Positions 1 to 9,920 of a stretch of DNA of 64,000 nt are shown piece by piece (position 1 is the first letter of the stretch; each line of letters opens with the position of its first letter). Under the pieces are notes generated by a model, which had not been told where the DNA came from, made no database searches, and saw nothing but the letters and a program-made list of their open reading frames with translations. The position numbers were made by a program, and so were the translations under genes. This DNA comes from Entoloma clypeatum (Eukaryota > Basidiomycota > Agaricomycetes > Agaricales > Entolomataceae). The stretch spans positions 744,001 to 808,000 of the forward strand of contig OY751487.1 of NCBI GenBank assembly GCA_963565915.1, written 5' to 3'.

Positions 1-1864
1 TGGGGCGAAAACTGGATTTTGTTCAGCCCTTTGGAGATGTTGATTTCTCCACAAGTCCCGTCTACTTTGTAACCATGGTTAAGGAAGACGCCTAGAGACA
101 ATAGGCGTGTGTCCATGTCCGGGATGTAGAACACCGGTCTGAGAAGATGGGTTTTAACTTCCCCATTTAGGGTGTGCTGTACTGGAACGGCCCCAACTCC
201 GAGAATTTCCAGTTTCTTCCCTTTGGCTGCAGTTTGGACGAATCGCTTGACCGTGAGAGGTCTATAATATGCGAAGTCCTTAAACTCATAGGTGAAGTGT
301 AAAGAGGCGCCGGAATCTAATATCCATTGCGCACGTTCTTTTTCCTTACAATGTGTACAAGAAGCAAAATGTTTAATATATTTTTTATGTAAATCACTGC
401 TGAAGTGATCTACGCATTCTGTACTGGTACTGGCTATTATATCATACGTCTGTTGAGAGGTATTGTTAGCTTTCCGCAATTGGTAAGGTTTAAGAAAGGG
501 TTTTGATGAACCGTCAAGTTCTATCTCGTCCTCAAATACATCTGGCCCCATCCGTTCCTGGTTGATGTCCATCATTTTCAGCGATTCTTCTATCGACGGG
601 GCTACGCGACGCTGTTTAGCCGGCCTTTCGTCAATGTCAGGAATGATGGTATCTAAGATATGGAGGTTTGACCCAGAGGGTTGAGCACTGATTTCTCGGG
701 CGAGTCTTTGCACCTTCTCGTTCTTTTTCCACACAGACGGCTTTCCAGAGGGAAGCCCGGTGTACTGGGAAGGAGGCGGGTTCATGCGTTGCAGGAGTGA
801 CTGCATTTTCTCCGATTCAGGCTGCGCGGTACTCATAGTTTTCCCGCGGCCTGTTACAGTGGTGAAGGCAGGTGCACGATGAGGAGGGAGAGGACAAGGA
901 GCAGGACGACGAGGGGTGTGCTCAAAAGCTGGTGCGATGAATTCGACCATTTCCTCGGCATGGTCGGAGTTGTTGTCGGTGTTGTTGGCGCGTTTCTTCT
1001 GGTTGCGCCAGCGTCCCTTTCCCTTCTTCTTTTCAGAAGCGGTACTTGGGTCGGTCGAGTTAGGCTGCTCGTCAGCATTGTTGCGCGAGGTACTCGGCGC
1101 TGTCTGCTTCTCCCATTTGGGGTCTTGCCCCTTTCGCTTGGTCCCAGAGATTTTCCGGGCCTGCTCGTTGGACACCCGAGTAGACCCAATCGCACACTTG
1201 CGCCTGTACTCCGATACGATGCTGTCGGCGACGGCCTGCCATGTGAAGTCATCGGCATCGTAGACCTGGAAGAGGGCGGTGGAGAGCGACGACCAAGCAT
1301 CGGGAATGGCACTTGCCAGGATCATAGCTTGCATGAGGTCGGGCACGACGCAATTCGAGTCGCTGAGGCGAGCGAAGAGTGATCCTAGGCGTTCGATCTC
1401 TGGCACAGGGTCCCGACCTGACAGTTTGAAGGAGGCAGCAGCCTTAAAATCGCCGAATATGGTGGCGGGGAGACCTTTGAATATGTGTCCTTCAATGATG
1501 TCCAGGCTTCCTTCGAGGTCTTGGCGTCTTTGATGTGTCTCCTGATGGCTTCGGAGACCTTGAGACGAATGGAACCGAGGGCCATGTCATCGTCCCTGAT
1601 CCAGGTCTTCCTTTCTTTGTGGAAGGCGGGCTGGTCAACGGTGACGGTGATGACCGGAGGCTGGGTTGCAGACGTCGAGGTGGCAGAGGCAGGAGTGGAG
1701 ACTGTGATGGTGAAGTCCTCGATAGTGGGGCGCTCAATGTCGCCGGATACGAGGCGCCAGACTCCTTGATGGAGGAGGTAGGATTTCATCTTCTTGGCCC
1801 AACTTTGATAGTCGATGCTGTCGAAGATGGCGATGGAGTCGAGGGCGGAGCGAGAGGTAGACAT
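1..1864 (-). pseudogene. Ty1/copia gag-protease-integrase N-terminal part, runs off the window edge
   Basis: This is the start of a copia polyprotein on the minus strand. ATG is at 1864-1862. The N-terminus is the copia-type Gag (MSTSRSALDSI...), followed by a Lys/Ser-rich linker, a CTHCKEKE segment, the aspartic protease motif LDSGASLHF near 300-320, and the start of the pre-integrase region. One base is missing near 1465 compared with the sister copies at 18706 and 63442 (the SPTTIFGD junction), so the first frame ends at 1385. The downstream frame is then open without a stop from about 1460 to position 1. Apart from that single frameshift the visible part is well preserved. Integrase, RT and RNase H lie outside the window. 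Its LTR and target duplication pair with the LTR at 29253-29560 (see findings). Confidence 0.9.
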
Positions 1865-2228
1865 TTTAATGAATCTAAAAGGAGTTTTCCCAATCAGTGA
1901 TGTTCTGTATGAATTTGATTTTTAGAGAAAACAAATAAATGATTCCTCATAACATATTCCCTTTAGGAATAGCATTTGTGGGAAAAACCCTTTTTGTCAG
2001 AAGTGTGTGAGGTACTATCAACGTTTCCACATGATGTGTACTAAGTCAATCCCCTTAGGGACGCTTCATGACAGGTACTTGTTGTAATGACGTTCCCAGG
2101 TTCATGTGAAGAAGTAAGACTCAGAACCTAGATCTTTTGATCGGTTCTTTGCCAACCAGGGTAGAGTGGGCAGGTACTCGCTGTTGCCAGCGTTTCCCAA
2201 GTCCCTCTGCTATCCGGGGCCCATAACC
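1865..2228 (-). promoter_or_regulatory. Copia untranslated leader with primer-binding site and 3' end of a candidate leader intron
   Basis: This is the untranslated region between the 5' LTR and the gag ATG. The primer-binding site GGTTATGGGCCCCGG (minus strand, 2228-2214) abuts the LTR and is complementary to the anticodon stem-loop of initiator tRNA-Met. A splice acceptor TTTTAG ends at 1875, just upstream of the ATG, preceded by the branch-like CTGAT. The matching donor GTAAGT lies inside the LTR at 2317-2312. Confidence 0.75.
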
Positions 2229-2537
2229 TGTTGAAGTTCCACCTGGGCGTTAGCCACAGATGTACTGAGCAACCAGCTACAGTGGAAGTACTCTACATAA
2301 CCGTTCTAGCCACTTACATGGTTTGGGAGGGGTGAGGCTGGTGAGAGCGGTTGAGGCTGGTAAGAGCGATGGAGCTGGTTAAGAGTCAAGAGACAACTTA
2401 TTGATATTGACAGTTTCCTGGTCTTATATACCGTACTACTGTTTGTACCAACCAAACAAGTATGTAATCGAAGATGTGTAAAGGTCATGTGATGTAGTCT
2501 AATCTAATCTAATCTACGTGATGGAAAAGTTTCAACA
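2229..2537 (-). repeat. Copia 5' LTR (309 bp)
   Basis: On the minus strand it starts TGTTGAAACTTTTCC and ends GGAACTTCAACA, giving 7-bp terminal inverted repeats TGTTGAA/TTCAACA. It holds a TATATAAG box and a GTAAGT donor. The outer flank reads GAAGG on the minus strand (2542-2538). It shares several diagnostic variants with the LTR at 29253-29560 that the other copies lack. Confidence 0.95.
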
Positions 2538-3242
2538 CCTTCCTCATGATCTAATAATAGTTTAACATGATAGAACTCATCAATATATATGTATTCACCT
2601 TCTGAAACAGCTTGTATAATTTTTAGATCTCTGGATAAGATAGAAATGATGAAATGTGCATATTTCAGTAAAAGTGTTATATCTCCATAATGAATGCACC
2701 AAATTTGAAAAACAGATGTGCTGTGAGGTCCCCTGAATGAGGAGAATCCAAAGCTGAAACAAAAGTTTTTGGTCAAATTTTCGACCTATTTTGCTTCTAT
2801 TCACCTTATTAAGTCCTTGGGCTTGATTTGCATGGTCTGAGTAGATTTACATACAATGTTACAATGGTATATATACAGTACATATAGACTACAGTGGTTG
2901 TGGAAGGGAGGAAGTAACAAAAGGTTGTTTTTGTGTTTGAGAAAACCCATGGTGATGCACTGTTCATCACGATTTACAGTGTGTTTTGATGTATCATTTT
3001 AGAATACAGATTCTCTAGTATACATAGCTTGAGTTCCCAACTATATATATACTTTTTATGACTCTATATACCTCTATCCATAAGTTCAAAGCTATCTTAA
3101 GGCCTATGATGCCATGGTTTGGACATCAAGGCCTTATGTTTCATCAATGCTCATCGCTTGACATCGACTGCCAAGCACTTTTGGCAATCGCCGAAACTCG
3201 AACCATAATTCGACAGACAGCCAACGAAATGTTCCCACACTT
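2538..3242. mobile_element. hAT-like non-autonomous element, fragment (copy A)
   Basis: AT-rich non-coding repeat that aligns by eye, in the same orientation, with 50440-50830 and 51234-51540, and in reverse orientation with about 11900-12560. Shared stretches include TGAATGAGGAGAATCCAAAG and GTCAAATTTTCGACCTATTT. One end is cut by the copia LTR at 2537 (flank CCTTC), the other by the Gypsy-1a LTR at 3243. No terminal repeat is preserved and no coding sequence is seen. Confidence 0.75.
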
Positions 3243-3613
3243 TGTTATGGACTCTACAGTATGAGGACCACATCATATCTTTTACTTATCGGCCCGACTC
3301 GGCGCCCTCTTACGAACTCACTATGTCTAATGTCTACTTTCGCAACCTTCAATTCCCAGTCTGACTCATTACATTACTTCGTCATCCCCTTTAGTATACT
3401 TTGCTCCCGCACTGACTCGCTTTCCGCAGTCAGCTTACTCACTGTACATAGACTTCCGCAGTACTGACTCATCCGCTACCGCCTATAGTCAGTACCTATA
3501 TAAACCTGTTGTACTATAGTAGATTCCTTAGATTTAGCAATCACTTTGCTCTTCGCCTTTCCACTTTCCTGCATACTCTGCCCGAACCTTGGAACAGTTT
3601 GTTAAGCATAACA
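3243..3613 (+). repeat. Gypsy-1a 5' LTR
   Basis: 371 bp, TGTTATGG...CATAACA. It lacks 31 bp present in the 3' LTR, apparently lost between two CTTCCGCAGT direct repeats. A TATATAAA box is at 3497-3504, and AGATTTAGCAA (3530-3540), complementary to the primer-binding site, begins at base 34 counted from the first T of that box. Two TGACTCA (AP-1/Gcn4-type) sites are present. Confidence 0.95.
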
Positions 3614-3615
3614 AG

Positions 3616-3626
3616 TTGCTAAATCT
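3616..3626 (+). promoter_or_regulatory. Gypsy-1a primer-binding site of self-priming type
   Basis: TTGCTAAATCT lies two bases inside the LTR boundary and is the exact reverse complement of AGATTTAGCAA at 3530-3540 in the same LTR. That stretch falls at the predicted 5' end of the transcript. Tf1/sushi elements prime reverse transcription from the folded-back 5' end of their own RNA using such an arrangement. I saw no obvious tRNA 3'-end match. Confidence 0.75.
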
Positions 3627-3715
3627 CCTTAGGTTCGCCCAGAGCGAAGAGAGCAACTACCAGACGAGTCAAGACGTCGCACTTCTTTGAAGACTTCACC
3701 AGTAACCCATTCAGC

Positions 3716-4402
3716 ATGCCAGAAGCCCGACAGGAGGAGCTAAGTCCTCGAGACAGTATCAATTTTACGCTTATCCAGCAGTACATCGAATCGGAGATCC
3801 GTCGCATCCTACAACAGGTGCTTGACGAAGAACTAGACAACAATGAGCATCGCCCCCACGGCGAGATAGCAGAGAGCATCCATCTTGCTTGGCAACACCA
3901 GATTGCGCGCTATAATGCCCAACAGAATGAACTCGAAAGCTTTCACATTCAAAAAGGACCTCAGACAGGTCGGATCACAGAGATCAGAGAGTTTATCGGT
4001 GTCCAGACAACCGTTATCAGAAGATTGATTAGGATGCTCACATCGAGGCGTCCCAGAGCCACATCATCACGTCTTACTCGAAGCAGCAGATCTAAGCCCA
4101 CTTCACCACCGAAGAACAACAGACCGAGTACAACCGTAGGGCACGAAACGAGAGACTTGACCCCTTCTCGCGACCAACAGACACGTAGGAACAGAGATTC
4201 CTTAGAGATTTACAGAGGAAATACTCTGAACGTTTTGCCACCGATTCCGCCGACCAGTCCCCTGACAAATTTACTTTTGACTCCGCGCAGTCAGATATTG
4301 AACAGACGCCTAGAACAGGGACTCATTTTCAATCCTTACCTGTATCCTGAACCCCATCTTCATCCCAACAACCTGACTCCTCTCCTCCTCCGCAGACTCT
4401 AA
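3716..4402 (+). CDS. Gypsy-1a ORF1, uncharacterised 228-aa protein upstream of gag
   Basis: A 228-aa frame starting MPEARQEELSPRDS, with a helical charged N-terminal half (LIQQYIESEIRRILQQVLDE), a QTTVIRRLIR segment and a Pro/Arg/Ser-rich basic C-terminal half. The same ORF, same length and uninterrupted, occurs in Gypsy-1b at 14041-14727. Its stop codon lies two bases before the gag ATG, so termination-reinitiation is possible. Over the last ~370 bases the gag frame is also open in Gypsy-1b and encodes a more protein-like acidic stretch. The real product may therefore be ORF1's N-terminus joined by a frame change to Gag. Here that overlapping frame carries two stops (CAG to TAG, CGA to TGA). 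I do not recognise the protein; a matrix-like Gag N-terminus is the best guess. Confidence 0.6.
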   Translation: MPEARQEELSPRDSINFTLIQQYIESEIRRILQQVLDEELDNNEHRPHGEIAESIHLAWQHQIARYNAQQNELESFHIQKGPQTGRITEIREFIGVQTTVIRRLIRMLTSRRPRATSSRLTRSSRSKPTSPPKNNRPSTTVGHETRDLTPSRDQQTRRNRDSLEIYRGNTLNVLPPIPPTSPLTNLLLTPRSQILNRRLEQGLIFNPYLYPEPHLHPNNLTPLLLRRL

Positions 4403-4404
4403 AC

Positions 4405-5270
4405 ATGGCAGAAGTTCCGGCTGTACAAACAATGGATACATCCAAGATCATCAAGGATCCTGGGATGTTCAAGGACAGATACACCTTTGATGAGTGGTGG
4501 AAGGCCACCAAACTATACATCAGGTTCCAAAAGAGCCTCACAGACGATCAGAAGATTCTTGCGGTACTATCCCGCATGATGAAGGGTCTGGCAGGCACTG
4601 GGCCAGTAACAAGTTAGACGCTCTTGCTGTTGACAACGAGAACATCACCTGGCTAGGTTTTTCCGATGATATCGCCACACGATTCTCCATCGCCAACAAA
4701 TCGGTCCCTGCCAAAGCAAGACTCGAAGTCCTGAAACAAGAGAAACACACCGTTGACGAATTTTTGGATGAATTCGAAGAACTCTTGAAGCTGTCAAACC
4801 TTGGCGAAGAAACTGGAAAATACATCCTAGAGAAGAACGTCAACCGCAGAATCTCTGAACAAGTGGCTAGTGATGGCAAGACGTACACCGATTACGCAAA
4901 GGAGATCCGAAACAAGAGACAACAGATGGAAGGACACGCACTGGTCATCCGAGGAGGCGGCGACATGCGCACCAGATCGGGTACCACTTATGGTGGTCAG
5001 GGCAAGGCCATGGAGATCAACAAAGCAGGAGTAGCCCGTTGCTACAACTGTCAACGCTTTGGTCATCTGGCTAAAGACTGTAGCGCTCCAAAGAAGAAAG
5101 ATGGTCGCAAGTGTTTCAACTGTGACCAAGAAGGCCATATTGCACGCAACTGCCACAAGCCAAAGAAGAACTCCGGAAGGGTTAGGAAGGTGTCCGAGGA
5201 AGATGCCGAGAATGATGAAACCACAATCTTAGAAGCCGACGAGAAGGATTTTCCCGAAGGGTCCGATTAA
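4405..5270 (+). pseudogene. Gypsy-1a gag, frameshifted
   Basis: Capsid/nucleocapsid protein of the Ty3/gypsy type. It starts MAEVPAVQTMDTSK and contains a retrotransposon-gag region (TFDEWWKATKL...) and two CCHC zinc knuckles, CYNCQRFGHLAKDC and CFNCDQEGHIARNC, near 5040-5160, then an acidic tail. Compared with the intact copy at 14730-15596 one G is missing near 4580 (ATGATG-AAGG), which shifts the frame. The rest is read in a second frame to the stop at 5268-5270. Gag would assemble the particle and package the RNA; this copy cannot make it full length. Confidence 0.88.
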
Positions 5271-5301
5271 ACCGTGACCCTTATCTATTAAACCGACTTG
5301 C

Positions 5302-8300
5302 TTGCCTTGTATGACTGCAGACAATAGAACCTATGTCATCCCTGCCAAGCGAGCCGCTGCGTCAACTAAGATTGTGAAGGGAGATAACCCACCAAAAAGA
5401 CAAGAAATCAGGCTGTTAGCTCAGCTCAAAACACGACGAGGACCAAAGGTTATCCGACCTGAGGTTGACAGCGGATGTGAACGCACATGCATCCATCCCA
5501 GAATAGTACGCGAACAGAACCTCCCCACGTGAGGAATACCACCCATAGCAATTCTAAATGCGGATGGATCACCAAATCGACAACAGAAAGCGAGCCAACT
5601 TGCCGAAGTCAAACTGGATTTGGGAGCACATCAGGAAACCATGGAAGCAATGGTACTGGACATTGGGAGAATGGACATGCTCTTGTGGTTGGTACACCAC
5701 AACCCCACAATCAATTGGACAACCGGCGCTGTAACATTTAACCAGTGCCCAACAACATGCCGAACCAAACACTCGGATTTCAGGGTTAACCTTGATGGTC
5801 GCAAACACCGGGTTCACATGGTTGAGGTGCGTGACAAAGATGCACCCAAAAAGTCAGATCAGAAATGGAAGCCTGGAGACCCTATTTTGGAAGCTGTCAC
5901 TCCCACACCACCTCCCACAACCAAACGACCCTCATATGTTGAACGATTTGCTCATCTCTTCGAAAAAGAGAACTTTGAGATCCCAAAGGAGAGGGAATGG
6001 GACCATGGTATTGAACTTACACCGGACGCACCAAAGGAACTAGGGGGAAGCACATATCCTATGACGCAAAAGGAACAAGAGGAATTGGACGCATTCATTG
6101 ACGAGGGTCTAGCGACAGGAAAGATCCGCCCGTCCAAATCCCCTTATGCCTCCCCTTGCTTCTTCATCAACAAGAAGGATGGCTCCAAACGATTGGTACA
6201 AGATTACCGCATGGTCAATAAATTCACGGTCAAAGACAAGTTCCCACTCCCACGAATATCCGATCTCTTGGACGTGCTGAAAGATGCAGTCTACTTCAAT
6301 AAAATGGACATCATGTGGGGCTATAACAATGTCCGGATTAAGGAGGGAAATGAATGGAAAGCTGCCTTCCTCACCAGTCGAGGATTGTTCGAACCATTGG
6401 TCATGTTTTTCGGTCTTTGCAACTCCCCGGGAACGTTCTCTCGAATGATGGCTAGTCTATTCCGGGACCAGATCCGCCGACGTATCTGTGTGATCTACAT
6501 GGATGACATCGTGGTTATTGGTAAAACCAAGGAAGAACTCACGCGAAACACCAAAGAAATTCTACAGATCCTATCGGACAATGATTTGTTCCTAAAGGAG
6601 AAGAAGTGTTTATGGGAAGTAACAAAATGTCCTATATTGGGATATGTTGTTGGTGAGGGACATGTCGAAATGGAAACTGAGAAGGTGGATACGATCCAAA
6701 ACTGGCGAGTACCCACATCAAAAAAGGAAGTTCAGAGGTTCCTTGGATTTGCTAACTTCTATCGATGTTTTATTGAAGGGTACTCAAACATTGTGAAACC
6801 TCTCACCACGCTCACAGGCAGTACGGCATTTACTTGGGGACCAACAGAACAGAAGGTGTTTGAAGGCCTCATACAGGCAATTACATCAGCACCAGTCTTG
6901 GCATTACCAAAACCAGAGGGACAGTTCAGGGTTGAAACCGATGCATCGGGCTATGCCATTGGAGTGGTACTCTCTCAGAAGCAAGATGACAAATGGCATC
7001 CCGTCGCATTCTTGTCACGGACCATGTCCATGGCCAAACAGAATTACAAGATATATGACAAGGAACTCCTGGTGGTCATGGAAGCATTGAAATATTGGAG
7101 ACACTATCTGCTCGAAGCCAGGGAACGTTTTGAGATCTTGACCGATCACAAGAACCTGGAATATTTCCATCATCCTCAGGACCTAAATCAATGACAGCAA
7201 CGCTGGAAAATGAAGTTACACGACTATGACTTTGAATTACGGCATGTACCCGGCAAGACCAATGCGAAAGCGGACATCCTGTCGCGCTTACCCTGGTATG
7301 AAGCGGAACTCGAACCACAAGACAGTGACCAAATGCTCAAGGAGGGACTATTCTTGAAACGGCTGGAATCAGAAGATGTGGTACAAATGGAGATGTTCAG
7401 GGAGGAACAATTCTTTGAAGGGGGTGAAACATCTGATTCCATCAAGATTGGAAACATCACAACCATCAAAAACCCATGGATCACACACATCAAGGCCTCA
7501 AACCGCATGGAGACAGAAGTAGTGCAGGGCCTAAAAAAGAATCCTCATTGGTATCAACAGGAGAATGGGATCACCTATGCAGGAGAACGAGTCTATGTCC
7601 CGCCAGATCCACAATTACGACAAGAATTGATGTTCGAATCACACGATGCACCAGTGGCTGGACATCCAGGACAGTACCGGACACATGAACTCCTCACTCG
7701 CACCTACTGGTGGCCCACCATACTGCATGATGTGAAGAAGTACATGAAGGGTTGCGACACTTGTCGACGCAACAAGATTAACCGAAAAAAGCGACATGCT
7801 CCGCTACATCCCCATGCAGCACCAAGTCACCCATGGGAAGACATAGGAATCGACGTTGTGGGACCGATACCAGAATCTGATGGAAAAAACTCAATTCTGG
7901 TCATCACGGATAGACATTTGAAGATGCTTCACCTTATTCTGACAACCGTGGAACTATCAGCTGAAGGATTAGCCAAGATCTATCGGGATCAGATATGGAA
8001 GCTTCATGGGATCCCCAAGAAGATCATCAGCGATAGGGGACCGCAGTTCACCGCAAAGTTCATGGAGATACTCTGCCGCATGCTAGGGATCAAAAGGAAC
8101 CTGTCCACCGCATACCACCCACAGACTGACGGACAGGCCGAGCGATTGCATCAGGAGATGGAAGTGTTCTTACAAAACTTTGTCAACCATCTACAGGATG
8201 ATTGGGCTGAATGGATCGCAATCGCAGAGTTCCAGTACAATGACAAAGAACATCAGGCAACGAAGCACACCCCATTCTACCTCAACTACGGTTTACATCC

Positions 8301-8886
8301 GTGGAAGGGAGAGCTCGTGTTAGAAGATACCAATCCGGCTGCCAATGACTTCTTGAAAAAACTCAAACAAGCCAATGCAGCGCTGAAACAAGCACAGGAT
8401 CAGATGAAGAAGACAGTTGACACACGGCAAAGTCCATCTCGGAACTACCACATCGGAGACAAGGTGTGGCTGGAAGGAACTAACATCAGGACTGATCGCC
8501 CCTCAAAGAAACTTGATGCACTCCGACATGGACCATTCAAAGTCCTAGAGAAGAAAGGAGCTAGCACGTACCTTCTTGATCTTCTGAAGACTTGGAAGAT
8601 GATTCACCCTGTGTTCAACGAGACCCTGTTGTCACCATATGAAACTCCGAAGTATGCCATCCAGAAAAAGAAACCAGCCCCTGATCCGATCATTGTTGAA
8701 GGACGAGAAGAGTACCATGTGTCTACGATCCTAGACTCTCGAAAGTTCCGCGGAAAGATCCAGTACCTCGTCCAGTGGGAAGGATATGGTCCAGAAGAGA
8801 ACACATGGGAACCTCGAGCTAATGTTCAGAACGCTCAAGATTTGATCCGTGATTTCCATCGGCAGAACCCGTCTCGCCCACGATAA
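5302..8886 (+). pseudogene. Gypsy-1a pol: protease, reverse transcriptase, RNase H, integrase with chromodomain
   Basis: One reading frame interrupted by two in-frame stops. Protease carries EVDSGCERTCI (~5463). A TGG to TGA change gives a stop at 5530. The region around GHDWLVHH is shortened by three codons to LWLVHH. The RT catalytic motif YMDDIVV is at about 6499, RNase H has ETDASGYA and LTDHKNLEYF. A second stop, TGA at 7192-7194, is shared with Gypsy-1b. Integrase follows with its HHCC finger ([12 protein letters not shown]...CDTCRRNK), DD35E core ([22 protein letters not shown]), GPF motif and a chromodomain ending at 8886 ([12 protein letters not shown]...VQWEGYG). This belongs to the chromovirus branch, Tf1/sushi-like. 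Chromodomains usually steer integration to marked chromatin. Confidence 0.93.
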
Positions 8887-9020
8887 AAGACAGCTCTCAG
8901 AATCCATGACAAGTATTGACCTCATCAGTCAACCACACACCGAGTTCCCCGCTCTAGTCCTTTTCCCTGCCCAATATAGCCTCCCCCTTCTTCTTCTATC
9001 TCTCAACCATCCTCGCCACC

Positions 9021-9359
9021 ATGTCCAACACCACCGTTACCTCCACCTCTACCACCGACATCAACCCCGCCATCGCCGCCCTCATGAACGAAGCACTCTC
9101 CATGAGAGACCAAATCCATGCTCTCAAAACTTCCCTTGCCGACCTCCTCCATTGCCAGATGCATATCCGGCTTCACTCGCTGTCCAACCTACCCGTCGCC
9201 CCGAGTCCCGAGGAAAAACAAATCCTCAGAAATTACACCAGCACCCTCGTAATCGTCGAACTCACCGTAGCCATCAACAAGGAGTTGATATATGATTGGA
9301 GCCTCAAGGAAAGTCCGAACTGGTCCGATCCCGGCAACAACGAGGGATGGGGACAGTGA
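9021..9359 (+). CDS. Gypsy-1a downstream ORF, 112 aa, unknown function
   Basis: A small sense-strand ORF between the pol stop (8886) and the 3' LTR. It begins MSNTTVTSTSTTDINPAIAA with a favourable CACCATGTC start context, has a predicted helical middle (MNEALSMRDQIHALKTSLADLL) that could form a short coiled coil, and ends in GWGQ. No catalytic motif or membrane segment is seen. The corresponding part of Gypsy-1b is missing, so conservation cannot be judged here. It may be an accessory gene in the position occupied by the Zn2Cys6 gene of Gypsy-3, or only non-coding leader-like sequence. Confidence 0.4.
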   Translation: MSNTTVTSTSTTDINPAIAALMNEALSMRDQIHALKTSLADLLHCQMHIRLHSLSNLPVAPSPEEKQILRNYTSTLVIVELTVAINKELIYDWSLKESPNWSDPGNNEGWGQ

Positions 9360-9393
9360 CTCTGTGAGGACACAGAGCTTGGAGAGGGGAACA

Positions 9394-9795
9394 TGTTACG
9401 GACTCTATGGTATGAGGACCACGTCATATCTTTTACTTATCGGCCCGACTCGGCGCCCTCTTACGAGCTTACTATGTCTAATGTCTACTTTCGCAACCTT
9501 CGATTTCCAGTCTGACTCATTACATTACTTCGTCATCCCCTTTAGTATACTTCGCTCCCGCGCTGACTCGCTTTCCGCAGTCAGCTTACTCACTGTACAT
9601 AGCCTTCCGCAGTCGCCTTACTCATGCGCACTGCCTTCCGCAGTACTGACTCATCCGCTACTGCCTATAGTCAGTACCTATATAAACCTCTTGTACTATA
9701 GTAGATTCCTTAGATTTAGCAATCACTTTGCTCTTCGCCTTTCCACTTTCCTGCATACTCTGCCCGAACCTTGGAACGGTTTGTTAAGCATAACA
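9394..9795 (+). repeat. Gypsy-1a 3' LTR (402 bp)
   Basis: TGTTACGGACTC...GCATAACA, homologous to 3243-3613, 13569-13938 and the solo LTRs at 50832-51233 and 52888-53219. It contains TATATAAA, repeated TTCCGCAGT words and TGACTCA sites. Confidence 0.94.
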
Positions 9796-9920
9796 AGCAA
9801 GGCTCGATGAGGGCAGGGTAAGGTCGCGGTGTATAGCAGGTGGTGTCTACGATACATGGATGACAGTATATATGGCTAGGTCATGTGCTCAGGTGGAGTC
9901 GGGCTGGAGGCCCTACTCCA
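9796..9920. repeat. 125-bp direct repeat, left copy
   Basis: AGCAAGGCTCGATGAGGG...CCCTACTCCA recurs in direct orientation at 11590-11714 with a handful of mismatches. The pair brackets a decayed minus-strand gene. It contains TATATATGG and could be a pair of short LTRs of a non-autonomous element or a local duplication of a promoter. The left copy abuts the Gypsy-1a 3' LTR exactly. Confidence 0.75.

Larger units (their letters stand above)
3243..9795 (+). mobile_element. Gypsy-1a: chromodomain Ty3/gypsy retrotransposon, near full length
   Basis: Two LTRs with TGTTA...TAACA ends flank, in order, ORF1, gag, protease-RT-RNase H-integrase with a C-terminal chromodomain, and a small downstream ORF. 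A purine tract (GGAGAGGGGA, about 9381-9390) precedes the 3' LTR. Flanking pentamers (CACTT at 3238-3242, AGCAA at 9796-9800) do not match, so no target duplication survives. Together with the unequal LTR lengths (371 and 402 bp) this suggests recombination after insertion. Gag and pol are broken, so the copy is not autonomous. Confidence 0.93.
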
